DNA of 64,000 nucleotides from Cryptomeria japonica (GCF_030272615.1 NC_081414.1:239727233-239791232), one strand, 5' to 3'. Counted from the stretch's first letter, positions 22,831-36,105 are shown. Notes: a model not told the origin generated them from the letters alone. Made by a program: numbers and translations.

Positions 22831-24552
22831 TATTGTATAATTTCAATCTGGAGAATGATGGGACTAAGGTGTCATTTACCTTGCAATCCTATGTATAATT
22901 CATGTGTCTCCAACACTCTTGGAAAGTGTTCTTAGATGCCTAAGGTGTAATTGGAAACTAATTTATAATTTATATTTCCCAAGAATATTAGCATTAGTTG
23001 TCAAATACATTCATGAAGGAGCTGAAACACAATGGTGGTGGTTATGATTGACTTTGGACCACTTATTGTACTTTCCCAATTCTAGGTGCTAGGATTGAGG
23101 AGTATAAAATCTTGTATGATGGACAAGTCCTGCACGAGTTGGCCACTCCATTTTGGAGTGTTATATTTAGGGATATGATGCATCAAGTTATGACTACAAA
23201 TATTCCTTTGTATTATGTTTACTATTATGGGGGCTAATTGATTGCACCCATGTGAAGTTCATTTGAAGTTATTGATGTATTTTCTATTCTTTAAAGATGG
23301 TATTTCTTGTTTTGGAAAACCGTTTACAGTTTTGTCCTCTTTCCTTTGCTATATATTGAGGATATGAGATTGTGGTTTCAAATGAGATTATTTTATCATT
23401 ACATATGTGATATCTATGTGGAACTTCTAATTACTCTTGTATTCTCATGTGTTACTAATGATGCGAACAAGTCATTGTACATATAGGGATTTGTTCATGT
23501 AGATTGGGCAGGTAACTTGGACAATTAAAGGTCCACTAGCAATATTGTCTTTGTTTCGAAGTAATTATGAGTTGAATGGAAAAAGGGAATCCTACAGTTG
23601 CTTTGGCCATCGTAGAAGTAGAGTATATGGCTACTACATATTCTCTAGGGAGACGGTTTTGTTTTAGATATTGGGTACAAGTATTAGCTTTGGTTGCAAT
23701 ATAATTAGAATTAGATGTGACGATTAGAGTGCTATTTTTTGTTCAAGAATCCCATGTATCATGATCATACTAAGCATATTGATGTTCAATGTTGTTTTGT
23801 GTGAGAAATGATTGCGAATGGTAAGGTTTTGTTAGAGAAGTATGTCACTCTAGATAATGTTGCATATTATTTTTTCAAAGATAGTGACCATAGATAAGTT
23901 TTCTTGGCTCAAGAAGGCCATGGGATTTGATATTTGTACTTACTATATTTATTTTACCTATGGATGCATTTGTATTGTATAATTTCAATTTGGAGAATGA
24001 TAGGACTAAGGTGTCATTTACCTTGCAATCCTATGTATAATTCATGTGTCTCCAACACTCTTGGAAAGTGTTCTTAGATGCCTAAGGTGTAATTGGAAAC
24101 TAATTTATAATTTATATTTCCCAAGAATATTAGCATTAGTTGTCAAATACATTCATGAAGGAGCTGAAACACAATGGTGGTGGTTATGATTGACTTTGGA
24201 CCACTTATTGTACTTTCCCAATTCTAGGTGCTAGGATTGAGGAGTATAAAATCTTGTATGATGGACAAGTCTTGCACGAGTTGGCCACTCCATTTTGGAG
24301 TGTTATATTTAGGGATATGATGCATCAAGTTATGACTACAAATATTCCTTTGTATTATGTTTACTATTATGGGGGCTAATTGATTGCACCCATGTGAAGT
24401 TCATTTGAAGTTATTGATGTATTTTCTATTCTTTAAAGATGGTATTTGTTGTTTTGGAAAACTGTTTATAGTTTTGTCCTCTTTCCTTTGCTATATATTG
24501 AGGATATGAGATTGTGGTTTCAAATGAGATTATTTTATCATTACATAGGTGA
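22268..24552 (+). repeat. 1142-bp tandem duplication (RNase H + LTR)
   Basis: Unit 1 (22268-23410) and unit 2 (23411-24552) both begin TATCTACGTGGAACTTC (second: TATCTATGTGG) and end ATTACATANGTGA. They are nearly identical throughout, far closer than other repeats here. Each holds the RNase H tail and the first ~555 bp of the 3' LTR (LTR starts at 22856 and 23998). The duplication postdates the decay of the element, because the two units share its stop codons. Confidence 0.95.
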
Positions 24553-24855
24553 TTTTGGAGTTCTATCAAAGTAAAGAGAGCGTTAGTGTGTTTGATGTAT
24601 CTCATTCTCGAAGATTAATGTATACTTTTCCTCTTTTGTGTGGATTTTTCCTAGACAATTTCTCCAGGGGAAACCTATTTTGATATGGTTTGTTGATTTA
24701 TGTTTTTTTGATTTATTTCTCATTATTGATTTTATTCAATCACATGACAATCTATGGTAATCTTAATCTAAATAAAAATATTTTAGATTTTCATACACTT
24801 GTCTAAACAAAAATATTTTAGATTCAATTGCAATAGTTTCAATATTTTTTTAACA
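23998..24855 (+). mobile_element. 3' LTR of the copia element
   Basis: Begins TGATAGGACTAAGGTGTC after a GGAGAA purine stretch and ends TTTTTTTAACA at 24855. The last ~300 bases align with the 5' LTR remnant at 18532-18820. A CTATATATTGAGG TATA-like box lies near 24490. A related LTR in reverse begins at 40045. Confidence 0.7.
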
Positions 24856-25860
24856 AAAATTATGTACTAATTGAGTTTAGTAATAGGTAGAAATTTAGAG
24901 TGCATCTTTAGCAACAATTGATTTCACTTTGGAAGCCACTCATATCATCTTCAACAAATGACTAGTTTCACTTCAACAACAACTTACAACATCTTCAATG
25001 CATGCCACTTTGAATACAATCATATTCGTAACTTTACCATCATCATGAGTTCACTTTAAGAACACTATAACCTTGCAACAATGAGGATTATTTCAACAAG
25101 GTGTGAATGAATGTTGGTAGGGGTAATTTTTGATTGCGGATATCAAAGGAAACTTGGAATCATCTTTGATCCAAAGTATTTATTTTCAAACTTCCATCTA
25201 TCGAAAGGGATCACGTGATTTTTTTGGTTTGTGTTATTCATCCATAATATTTCATTAAAAACTTGATAGTTTCCAAACCTTAATCTTGATAATGAATTGT
25301 CATTAAGTAGAGTAGATGGGGAGATGATTTAACAACATTTATTGAACACAAAAAAAACCTAGTAAGAACATAGAGCTATTATTTTTTGTTATGTTCCATG
25401 ATGATTTTCATTATTCAAAGTCATCATGTAGGATTTTGGGTAAATGAACTAATCCATAACCTCTTTAAGCTTGAAATGTGGGCAAAACATAAGCAAGTAG
25501 ATCAGTCTTGGAAAAAAACATACCTTAAACTGTGAGCAACAAAGAATATTCATATAGGAAAAATAAAATTATAGGGTGGATCATGAGAATAGATGTTTAT
25601 CCATTTGAAGCATATATACAGTGGGGAAATAGAAAACAAAATAAAATAACAAGTAGAAGAAATATTAGTCAAATATCTCATCCATATAGAAGCAGAGAAT
25701 AAAATGATCTCATTTTCTTCTTTGTAATAGTTAAGATAATTTTATTTATTAGCATGATTGTAATCCATTCAATGCTTGTTTCAATTTTAATACATACAAG
25801 TAATTATTCCATCTGGCATGTGTGATTTTTTTTCAAATTTTGTTAGGCTACTAGGTCAGG
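24856..25860. other. No gene seen
   Basis: AT-rich DNA with short CATCTTCAACAA-like direct repeats (24930-25080) and a few poly(A) runs. No coding similarity or boundaries found. Confidence 0.4.
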
Positions 25861-25869
25861 TTGTCTTTA

Positions 25870-26690
25870 ACTAGACACCTTGATCTACATTGCACCATTT
25901 TCCCCCAAACATGGTTCTTTCTCATAATTTTTTTATTTAATTAGAGCCTTGTGCATTTTCAAATTCTCCCGAGCCTCTAGAAACACTTTCAACATCACTT
26001 CATAGCATGGTTTCCTCTCGTATGTAACTTGTACATATTTGTCTACACAACCTTGTTCTAATGCAACATTTAGACATGTAGATGCCTATTGACTTGATTG
26101 ACAACATCTTAATCGATTCCTACTAAAGCCCTTTCTATGGCATCTGCTTTCTCTTTCTCCACCTCTCTTAGGGGTTTTCTCATCTCTTAAGATCTATGTA
26201 ATACTAATAGACTTGGTAGCCTCTTTCTATGTATTGGTTTTTCTTCCACCATAATATTTTCCCTTTTTTCCTTGGCCTTTGTTGTGCATGCCCTGTTGTT
26301 TATGACATAAATTCTCCTCTACATGGAGTACAAGACAATAGGCTTCCTCTATAAAATGAACCTACAACAAGAAAACCTCATATTGAATATATGCACAAAA
26401 ACCATTTGCAATACAATTATACCTTATCTATCTCATCCTCTACTCGATTGACACGTGAATAATAATCCAATAGAACTCCTCCTTCTATTTCTTCACAACA
26501 ATATCACATTAGTGTACATTCAATATTTTTATGAATATATCCAACAAATAATGAGTAGGAATAAACTTTCCTTTTGAACAACTTGATGACCAAATTATCC
26601 CAACTAGTGATCTTGTGCTTCTCTTTCTATACATAACATTTATGAATTGAATCTTATCACAAGGAAAAATTATTTCAACTTTGTGGCTAA
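25870..26690 (-). pseudogene. Possible Ty3/gypsy-type gag remnant
   Basis: On the minus strand a broken reading gives YYSRVNRVEDEIDKV, then SFYRGSLLS and a basic Gly/Arg/Lys stretch. This resembles the YH.RF..L......L.....Y..GL and AL..E.KL regions of gypsy gag followed by a basic linker, but no zinc knuckle is preserved. Frameshifts are frequent. The family-A solo LTR starts directly to its right at 26740. Identification is tentative. Confidence 0.3.
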
Positions 26691-28244
26691 ATGATACAGT
26701 ACACTAAATCTTCTATATTTAAGCTTCCTAAGTATCTTGTGAAGGAACACAAATGGACCATTGAGAGGGGGGGTGAATCATTGGTAACCAAAACTCTAAC
26801 TTTTCTAAATCATCTAAGCTTTAATAACAAAAATCAATAAACTATGACCAGAGATATTAAACTAATCATCACACACACATAAAAGGAAAACCCATAACAC
26901 AAGATATACGAGGAAAACCCACGATGGGGAAAAAACTCGGTGAGAAATGTTGTTAGAGTCTACTACTCTAATTGAGCCTCACAAGTAAAATTTTGATTAC
27001 ATATTTATGGGCACCAACCTAAAGGAGCACCAACCCCCTATCTGAGCACCCACTCAAATGATTACAATGAACACGTATTCAAATATAGTTTAATCACCTT
27101 ATTACAAATGAGATTTTGTAACTCACAATTTGTTCTTGGCACTTGAGATTGACTTGATCCTTTCTGCTCACAAACTTTGTCCTCTTCTCTCTGCTCTCTA
27201 TTATCAATCAGTATCCTTTTCTCTTTGTCTTCTTCTTATTTCTGCATTCAGCTCTCTGATCTCTGCTTGACTCATACCTCTTTCTCTGTCCCACTCTGTG
27301 TGACTAACCTTCTGTGTTATCTGCCTTGGCTCTACACTCTTTGATATTTGGTCTTTGATTATGTTCGATTCTCTGTTGGCTCTCTGCTCTGATTGTCAGT
27401 TGTTTCTTGTCCAATCTTCACCTCCGATCATTTAGCATTATATCTCTTTTGCAGTGTTATGCCTACACTGGCATCGCGTTATAGGCACCTGCGACCCTCT
27501 ACGTTTTCTTCTATTTTGTTACCTCTATTTTTGTAGAGCTTCTCCACTTGTATGCCTATGCACACTCTCTCTTACTTTCTGCTACAACTACTACTCACAT
27601 CCACTTTTCTCCCTTGGTGATCAACTGTGTACTCCAAAGACTTTCTCTCCAAAAAAAAAAATTTAAAAATAATTTCTTGAGCCACTAAATAATCTTTCTT
27701 ATCTATTCTTCTCAGATTGGCAACAATCCACAATCAATGTTGTTTTCCTTCTTCTTTTAGTAACCTCTGCTAATTTGTTTGACCCAGCACACAATCCCCA
27801 CACTGGGAATAATCGATCAACCACAACTCCATTTTTTTTATATTTTGTGGTCAAACTAAAAATCTTCTTGAGCCATTAAATCATCCACCTTGTCTCTTCA
27901 TTTCAGTCTGTAGTTGTCCATATTAAATGCAACCTTCCTTCTTTACCCAACTATCTCTTATTCAACATTAACTCCATTTCTTGTTTGTTGTTTTGACTGC
28001 AAAAAAATCTTCATGTGTTCTTGCCTTCATGAACTGGTCAAATGTTTTGTCGAAAATGGATTCATATGTTTCTTAGCCACATGGTAGATGGTGGGACCCA
28101 TCACTAAAACCCCCAGCTCACAAAAGGTCCACTTGTGGAAGGAATTCATGTGAGATTTCACAGGCCGCGTTGAGTTGTTTTGTTTCGTAGATCAACTAAC
28201 ACATGTGTTATGCGCTCAATGAAAAACTTCCTTCCTATAGGCTA

Positions 28245-28760
28245 GCAGGATAACACACCTTCTTTTCCATTTTGATTATCGTGCGGGATTATCTTTCCCA
28301 AGTCCTTGCTACGGGTTGGCGGGTCGTGTCAAACTTTTATTTACCTTCTTACCTCGCAGGACCATCTCTTTCATGCCTTCATCACCACGGGATAGCGGGG
28401 CATCTTACTCTCCTTCATTTTTTGTTACCTCGTGAGACAATTTTATTTTTCTTTTCTATGGCATGGGATAGCATGGGACCTTGTTTGCTACACTTTTATG
28501 TTACCCCACGAGGTTGTCTCCTTTTTGTCTTTTTTTGGGTGCGAGATGATGGGAGCGTGGGATATCGGGGTACATTTATTCATGTTTGTTACCTCGTGCG
28601 ATCATTTCTCTCTACTCAAGCACGTCATGAGATAGAAAGATAACATAACCTGTCATGTTATTGACATCCTCCGTCACAATTTAGCATTACCCCGCAGGGA
28701 CTTTTGTCTTAGGTTTTCCTTGCTGCAGGATGGCAAGGCATCAAACCCGTCGTGTTACTT
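28245..28760. repeat. Tandem GGGATAGCGGGGCA / TTACCTCGTG array
   Basis: Units headed by GGGATAGCGGGGCA-like sequence recur near 28309, 28389, 28467, 28558 and 28728, alternating with TTACCTCGTGAGAC motifs. This is the reverse-oriented counterpart of the 12002-12395 array in copy 1, with looser spacing of about 78-91 bp. Confidence 0.65.
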
Positions 28761-28889
28761 ACATCCCCCACAGCAGTTTCGCAACTGCCTTGGGTCAACA
28801 CAGAGAGTTGACTGGTAAATAGTGATAGCGATGGCATGGTGTGTTATGTTATCACTACAACAATGTGCGACTAACACTCCCTGTAATTG

Positions 28890-29200
28890 CATGCGATTAA
28901 CACAATGTGTTAGCACAACTGCAACTGCACTTTTTCTCGAGTCAAACTAGTTTTCTCAATGCCTTACCAATTAAAAGGCCTATGTCTTCTTATCTAATTA
29001 CAATCCCTAATAACACACTTCATTCTTTCCTTTTATATCTTCTTGTGTGACTAACACAATGTGTTATGTTATGTTGTAGCAACACTTTTTTTGAGTCAAG
29101 CCAGTTTGCCCAATGCCTTACCAACTCCATAGCCTTTGCCTTCCTTGTGCAATTACAAATCCAATAGCTAACTCCAATTATATTCTTTATCTTCTTTGTG
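28890..29200. repeat. 154-bp imperfect tandem duplication with palindrome
   Basis: Two units start near 28893 and 29047. Each carries the near-palindrome AACACAATGTGTT followed by GAGTCAA.CYAGTTTKCYCAATG and CCTTACCAA. Both lie within the family-A solo LTR. Confidence 0.75.
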
Positions 29201-29479
29201 GCCTTTGACTACATGCAAACTCATGATTGTTCATCTTGCACACATACACATAAATCTGCTCACCTCTGCCAACCTGGGACAACACCACCTCTATCAATTT
29301 GGCCTTCATCGTGGGCATTCATCGTCCAACATCTCTATCCAATTGGATTTCTGCATGTCTCTACACATTCTCTATCAAGATGGACTTTTTCTCGGTGGCA
29401 CTAATCATCTCTACATCTCTGTCCACTACATCTTCTCAACAGTTGACAACAATGACAATCTAATGCCAACAACTTGTGA

Positions 29480-32400
29480 GATTGAATCTTGGTTTTTTTT
29501 CATTCCTTCATGAACATCAAGCAAATTTTATCTTTGGAAAATAGTTCTTCCTCCAAACTTGATGCACCATCATCACATGCTTCTCAAATTTATTGCTTAT
29601 CATCAAAAACATCCACAACCACAACCATTCATCTTCTTGGTGTTGTCTTAGTAGATTCAAGCTTGGGTTGAATGGATCTTAATATGTTACCTAGATCATC
29701 ATGCAATGCTACACCATTTAGTTCATTGTCCTAAATGTTTATGGGTCATTTTGTCAATAGACAACTTGTAAGGTGTCACATGAATACATTTTCTTCAACT
29801 ATGGATCACAAATCACCTCAAGACTCAAAATTATTGATCTAATACTAATAGATGTAATAAATATTTTTGGTTAAACTGACAACTAGTTATTACACACGTG
29901 AAGCACACAACAAAATAAACAAGAGGATTTTTTGAGAAATAGTATCATAATTATAAAAAAATATACCATCAATAAAAAAATTTGATTATCCACTCACAAC
30001 ATGTGATAACATAGATGTATACAGAATCTCTGCACCTTGAATCCAATAGTGGTTAGTAATCAATGTCATCAACCAATTCATCCATAGATGGGTGATTTTC
30101 TTGTTAAATATAATGTATGTACAAATAGTTTGTTCAATACATAGTCTATCAATGCCCAGTTCTCTTTAGCTAGTATCTAATGCCAACCTCTTGTCTTTGA
30201 ATTTTCTACATATATAGACTCAAAACATTGCAACCTTTTCAACCAATGTGACTTTCAAGAGAAAAGTCATTATCAACTCGAGATGATTCACCTTCCAAAT
30301 TAAAATTCAACTTCCAATGTACCATTAAAAGGTTGACAATTATTATTTTTCTATAACTACACCAAATATCTGCATGAACAATGATCACACATAACCAACC
30401 AAAGAATATGGATTTAAAAGAAAACTATGTCCTGGGAAGGAATATGCATGTGAGCAAAAATTTATGCATGCCCAAGATTTTTTGTGAATAATGCTAGGAA
30501 CCAATATGCCCACACAAATCATACCAAAAGTCTTTGAATAGTGCAGCCAAAACATAGATCACAAACATGTGTATAAAGAACATAACCAAGAGTTGTATTT
30601 ACCAAACATATTTTTGGGTGCTAACTTAGAAATACACAACCCTTGAGATTCTCTTATGTCATGATGAGATATAGGACTTGATTGTTACTTGCCCAAACAC
30701 GGTTTTCAATGAAAATTGCATAATCCTGGATGGGAATTGTGTAACCACAAAATATAGTAGAGCCATTCTAAAATGTGCAACCAATAGTGTTAACAATGAA
30801 AATATGGTTTTGTAGGGTAAGATGAACTTACTAGTGGTTATTCCATCATATTAACAAATTCTTTTTTTAGGATTTGACTAATGTATAAATTTATCTTAAG
30901 ATGACCAAGAATAGTTTTACACCATTGATTTTTTGAGATGTTATCTTTGTATACTTTAAGTTAACTCAAGATTATACCTCCAATAGTAGTCATTACACCA
31001 ATGACATTTTTATTTATGTGCAATAATTTCAAGAGAAAGGAACCCACTTAACATCAAGAACATGTAAGGATTTTCTAAGAGGGAGATGAGTAGAGAATAT
31101 AATTTGTCATTGTGGATTTTTCACCAACCCATTTTCACATGCCAAATAGTTTGAATCATTAGTTGCCTTATTGTGTTTACAAAACATATTTCATAAGCCT
31201 ATATGGATCATATGGTTTCTTAATAAGTGTTTGGTCCTACAAAACCTTAACTATTTCCCACTTTCTCATGGGTAAGTCATCTTGCTTGCCTTGTTGTCTA
31301 GGATTTGATCCTAACATAAACTAATGATTTTGTCATGTTGTCATCTTAGCTACCCTTAGTAATCCAAGGCATAGTTATCAACAGAAGGTAGCAATTTATC
31401 TTTTCCTTTTCATATGACATTTATGGCTCATAAAATTTCATTTTTCATGTAATTTAAAATATAATTTATCTTTATGAAGAAGATATATGAGGATCAAGCT
31501 AGAAAGCAATCTCTCCAAGATTTTATAACATGGAAAGTGTTCCATAGTTTAGTTTATTAACCTTTGCATGTACTTGGATCCATTATTTGTTAAATTCAAG
31601 TTATATTATATCACCCTAAAAAACATGTTGTTGATGAACTTGTTTATTCACAAAATTGTACTTTCCATAAGACCTTTGTAGTTCTTTCACCTTGAGACCA
31701 GTTTTTTTTACAAGGACTTCCATAACAACATTAATCAATAATAAGGCAAGGTCAACAAGGGTGTAGATCCTCATGTGAATATTGGTAGGTGAATTAGGAT
31801 GCTAAGGAGGATGAGAGAAGCGGAAATGTACATGGATGCATGACGTTCATATACACGTCAAATTTTACATTACATTGAATGAAGGATTAAAAAGTAAAGT
31901 ACAAGTGAACTTTCACATTCTATTATGTTTTTTGTCTTAAATGACATTTTTGGAGGGAATGAATTTTCATCTTCCCATTCCAAATAAATTATAAATGTCA
32001 TTGAAACTCATTTTTAAGTGTTAAATAAATATACTATTTTTTCTTTTCTATTTGGTTTTTAATTTTTATGGTGTTTTCCAAACTCTAAATTTATTTTCTC
32101 CCATTTTTCATGTATTTAATTCAATAAAATTTTTTTATATAATTGATGGTAAGGCATTTTTTATGGTCAAATTGAACACATTTTTTGTCACATTAAAATT
32201 CAACATATATTATACATGTGGGTTTTTTTTCCTTTGAATATCACACCTTCCTATGTTTTGATTGCATGAAATGGGTCAAGAAAGGAATGGTTCCATTGAA
32301 TTTTCTCATTTGTTAAATTGTATATGGAGCGCCGAAGACAAATTTAGATTCTCTTTTTGTTTCATTTTCCTTGTCCATTTTTCATGGTTTATATCAATGA

Positions 32401-32770
32401 TAGATTAGTAAGTTTTAGGTTTAAGGTGATTAACTTCTATTCACAAGGCAAAAACATGTGACAGTTTGACTTCCACATGGTAAAAAAATTATTTTTCACA
32501 TATTTTTAATTGTTATAAAAATAAAAATCATTATTCTCTCATAGTTGGTGAAAAAACATTAATGAATTTTCATATTCCAAGTTACATAATTCTAATTTTA
32601 GAAACAACTAAGTTTCCACATAGTTTTATATTATTTATTTTATTTACAATTGATATAGAAACTACTTACATGAAATTTGATAACTTGTAACGAAAGTCAT
32701 GAGCACAATCTAAACCAAATTAAAGGGTTTACACCAACAAATATTGATTAATCTCACCATGCTATACCGC
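29480..32770. other. 3.3 kb without a supportable gene
   Basis: Decayed AT-rich DNA, probably internal sequence of old LTR elements in minus orientation. A TATATAT-type box near 30210 and poly(T) runs occur, but no protein block could be read with confidence on either strand. Confidence 0.4.
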
Positions 32771-32771
32771 T

Positions 32772-34330
32772 TGTAGGCATCTAAAAATGGTCAACGCTTG
32801 CAGTGTCATACTTTAACATGTCTGTGTGACCTTATTTTAGGGTTTTCACATCCTATTAACATTTATTTTATGTCGCACACTTGATCTTTATTATTTGTCG
32901 ACATTTTGTCATTCTTCTACGTTTCTTGCATTTGTTGCATTTTCAATTAGGTCATGTCAACATTATCATTATCAATTGCGATCTTTGATCATTATTAATA
33001 TTATCATGTCAATAGAACATCGTCAACCCTTCTCAATGTTGAATTAGGGTTTTATCTTGATCAATCATCAATTTATCATTTCTTGTCAATTTGGATCGAT
33101 TAGTCATTGGTCCTCTTCAGTTGGCGCCTGTCAATTTCATCCTTGTCAATCTTGATCAATTTATCATTGATCTTTGTCAATTAACATCGACACTTTATCA
33201 ATTATTCAATTTTCATCATTAAATCATTGATCAAATCGATCGTATATCAATTATATTTTGTCATGACCTAATTGTCGTCCTTGCATTTCTATTTCATCTC
33301 CTAGGGTTTTCTAATTTAATTATTTAATCCTATTTATCATTTTCCCTCTAGGTTAAATAATTTATTTATTTTATCCTAGGTGCTCTTGTCACAATTAAAT
33401 ATATATTTAATTGGCTAATTAATTTCCCCTCTTTTGTGAATTACTTAATGAATGAAAACTTATTAATTAGTTCACCTAATTTCCTAATTTCCTAATTCAT
33501 CATTTCTAATTAATTTCCTAAATTTCTAATTCATCATTTCTAATTTTTCCTAATTTCTTAATTCCTATTTTCCACCTAATTTCCTAAATTTTCTAAATTA
33601 ATTTCCAACTCATTATCTCTCTCAAGTGGCTCCTATTTTTGTGCTTCATTTTGAAAACATGTTTCCTTATTCATCATGAGTCTAGATTTGACAACTTATC
33701 CTAACACTGGATTTGATATCTAGTCTTATCCTTTTGCATGGGAAAGTGTGTCCTGCATTTCTTTCTAAATCTAATTTTTCCCATTTTCGAATAAAGTTGC
33801 CTCTAATATCAATTTCATGCTAGTTTTGTCCTCTTTTCAATTTTCTCTATAAATTGAATGCATTTCTCATTAGAATGGAACCACACTTCTAGTATTCTCA
33901 CACTATCAAAATCAATCTCGCTTCATGCTTTTGCACTTGTAAGTGAGATCCACACAAATCCGCTATTTGGAGGAGAAAGGAGAACAATGGACATCAATTG
34001 AAGGAGATTGTATTTGGTTTGCATTTCTTGTTTATATCTTACCTTCAATTCTTTCATTGAATGTATTAGGATATTTTTCAAAGCAATTTAGCTTTCGTGG
34101 TTAGCTAATTTAATTGCTTTGATGTTTATGCTTGATTTCCTAGTTACACCGCTAATTCTATGATTGACTTGATATTCTACATGTAGCCCCTTGAATGGAC
34201 CAATCCAAACACTCTCATACTAGTATATTAAACTTTCTATTGATAGACTCTTGAGGCTAGTTGCATTCCAAGTAGGGAAAATTTTATCATTTCAACCTAT
34301 TGGTCTAATAAACCCACATCGATAGGTAAG
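32772..34330 (+). mobile_element. LTR-like segment (start TGTAGGCATCTAAAAATGG)
   Basis: It starts TGTAGGCATCTAAAAATGG and contains CCTTATTTTAGGGTTTTCACA, many TCAATTTATCATT-type short repeats (32980-33260), a run of CCTAATTTCCTAATT repeats (33470-33600) and a CTATAAATTG TATA box at about 33848 followed by a leader-like region. This is the layout of a plant LTR. The right end and any primer site are obscured by the L1 insertion at 34394. Confidence 0.4.
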
Positions 34331-34377
34331 AATATTGAAGAGAATAATGATAAAGATGAGGGTTGGAGATCTATAGG

Positions 34378-34393
34378 AATTCTAGAGTTTGTT
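34378..34393. repeat. Target-site duplication of the L1, left copy
   Basis: AATTCTAGAGTTTGTT; partner at 36106-36121 with 15 of 16 bases identical. Confidence 0.8.
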
Positions 34394-36105
34394 TTTTATT
34401 AGGGGAAAAACAGGTTTTGAAGGGACCCGAAACCCTTTACAAACACAAAATGATAGGATCTGAAATCCTCAACCAGAAAGTTGTCCGAAAAAAAGGAACA
34501 AGAAAGCACCAAACAACCATGGGTAAAAAGGACACCCATAACCAAAAACAACAAAGCTACAAAAAGAACAAGTTGCAGCCAACCAAAAACCCTCCCCAAC
34601 CCAAGAACCGTCAAGATTTACATTTGAAATTTCTCTTATGGGATCGAAGAGTCATATTGAAAGAAGGTTTAAAGGACTTAGCTTTTTTGCCTTTAAAAAA
34701 AATCCATCCCTCTTCCACTTGTGCTACCTTAACATGCCAATCAGTGCACCAAAATTTTGTGAGTGAGAATCAATAGCCATTGTCTTAGCCTCACCAGAAC
34801 CAACAAACAACAAAGGAAAAACCCCAACATCACCAGTCTGTCTCAACCCGACAGACACAACCTCACCAGAACCAACAGATGACAAAACCCCAACATCAGT
34901 AGGCAAGTCAATAGACTTGGTAAGAACAAGAGTGCAAGCCAAATCATTAAAACCAGAAGAAGCCTCTTGAGTCTCCTTCACATGGGAAACATCAGGAGAC
35001 ACATGCATAGTATCAACAACCCCACCAAAAGAGACAACCGGAGGGGATGCCTCAAAATCCTGTGGATCCAAAGCAGCCACCTCAAAAAAACTCCTAGATT
35101 GATATGGAATCTTCGACACTATTTAATGTTGTACCGATGCAGATTTCCACCATGTAGCCTTGGTTGCCTTTTTTTCAAACCCACAATGCTCAACAACATG
35201 CCCAATTTTAAAACATCTTCTACAATGAAAGGGAATCCCTTCATAGTCCAAATATTGGACCCAAGAACCCTTTGAAGAATTAAGTAAAATTTCAGCAGGC
35301 AGGCCATTTAAGATATCCAGATCAACAAGTATGCGAGCAAATGTAGAGTGGAAGATATCAGAGGATTTAACATCCACCATCAAAAAGTCACCAAGGGCAT
35401 CTCCCACTTCCTCTAAAAGAGAATCATTCCATAAATGAAGTGGGAGATTAGGAAGCCGAACCCAGGTTCGAATCTTATTAAACATTTCAGTAGAAGGGTT
35501 AAAATCAGAGTGCCAAGGCTTAATCAACAGCAAAATTTATCCTCCCAGCTAAAAAAATTATCACCTAAAATTTTGTTTCTGTCCTGGACATTATCAAACT
35601 TTGCAACGAAAAACCTCTTAGCCATGGGGAAAATATGAACTTTACCAGTGATAAAAGGGTTCCCAGTGTTCAAATATCCAAGTGTGCAGCCTAGGAAGAG
35701 AAGGCCAAAACTCCCTAAAACAACAGATCGCACCATGTAAAGAAAGGATAGAAGAATTATAAACAATTTCCTCTACCATATCATCTTTCAGATTGACGGT
35801 AATGACCATAGTAATCGGAACAAACCCACCAAATGGTCTAGGTCATGGATTTCAAGTCACACCAGGTCGGAAACCAGCAACACTGGGACAAAAGGACACC
35901 GGGGAGGATCCCATCGCACCCAGAACCTTAGCAGGAGCATCCAAGGGCCGAGAGGCATCATACTCCCCTTGGACCTGAGTCTCCACACTAGGCATTGACT
36001 GAGCATCGCCCTGCACAACCAACACAACAACAAAGGAGACGCGAGCAGAGGAGGGAGAGTTTGAAATTTTTTGGGCGAGAGACATCACGATTTTGAGCGT
36101 TAGCA
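34394..36105 (-). mobile_element. ORF1-only L1 LINE insertion
   Basis: A 1.7-kb minus-strand insertion flanked by a 16-bp target duplication, AATTCTAGAGTTTGTT at 34378-34393 and AATTCTAGGGTTTGTT at 36106-36121 (one mismatch). The 5' end (36105) is followed by an L1-type ORF1 start. The 3' end reads ..CCCCTAATAAAA before the repeat, a short A-rich tail. ORF1 is followed directly by LINE-like 3' sequence with no endonuclease or RT, so ORF2 is absent. Either the source had lost ORF2 or the transcript was internally deleted before insertion. Confidence 0.75.
34724..36085 (-). pseudogene. L1 ORF1 protein (DUF4283 and CCHC), broken
   Basis: Minus strand. The likely start is MSLAQKI at 36085. A Ser/Pro-rich N-terminus is followed by a DUF4283-like region: VHIFPMAKRFFVAKFDNVQDR in the frame at 35766-35524, then RTWVRLPNLPLHLWND in the frame at 35533-35123. 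Then comes an intact zinc knuckle CRRCFKIGHVVEHC (residues 104-117 of that frame). A variable Ser/Val/Gly-rich C-terminus follows at 35119-34724. ORF1 of plant L1s is an RNA-binding chaperone that coats L1 RNA. At least two frameshifts and a few stops interrupt it, so it is a pseudogene, but less decayed than its host DNA. Confidence 0.75.

Larger units (their letters stand above)
18532..24855 (+). mobile_element. Decayed Ty1/copia element with truncated 5' LTR
   Basis: The order is LTR end, primer site, gag, protease, integrase, RT, RNase H, 3' LTR, all plus strand. The partial 5' LTR (18532-18820) aligns with the end of the 3' LTR (about 24552-24855); both end in ..AACA. TTTGGTATCTAA follows at 18821, a degenerate initiator-Met primer site. 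The 3' LTR starts at 23998 (TGATAGGACTAAGGTGTC...), giving about 858 bp. Dozens of stops and frameshifts break every gene, so it is inert. RNase H plus the first half of the LTR is present twice in tandem (22268-24552). The left part of the 5' LTR is missing, so no target duplication can be checked. Confidence 0.8.
26740..29471 (-). mobile_element. Solo LTR (family A), copy 2
   Basis: Reverse orientation relative to 11020-14003. The minus strand starts TGTTGGCATTAGATTGTCAT at 29471 and ends ...GATTCACCCCCCCTCTCAATGG..GTTCCTTCA at 26740. Homology to copy 1 is obvious over most of the length, for example around the GGGAAAAACTCGGTGAGAAA and GAGATTGACTTGAT blocks. A target duplication ACAAG (minus sense; CTTGT on plus) flanks it if one terminal base is assigned to the flank. 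No internal coding region adjoins, so it is a solo LTR. Confidence 0.8.

Noticed and set aside
34363-34776. 137-codon plus ORF
   Set aside because: Antisense to the 3' part of the minus-strand L1 insertion.
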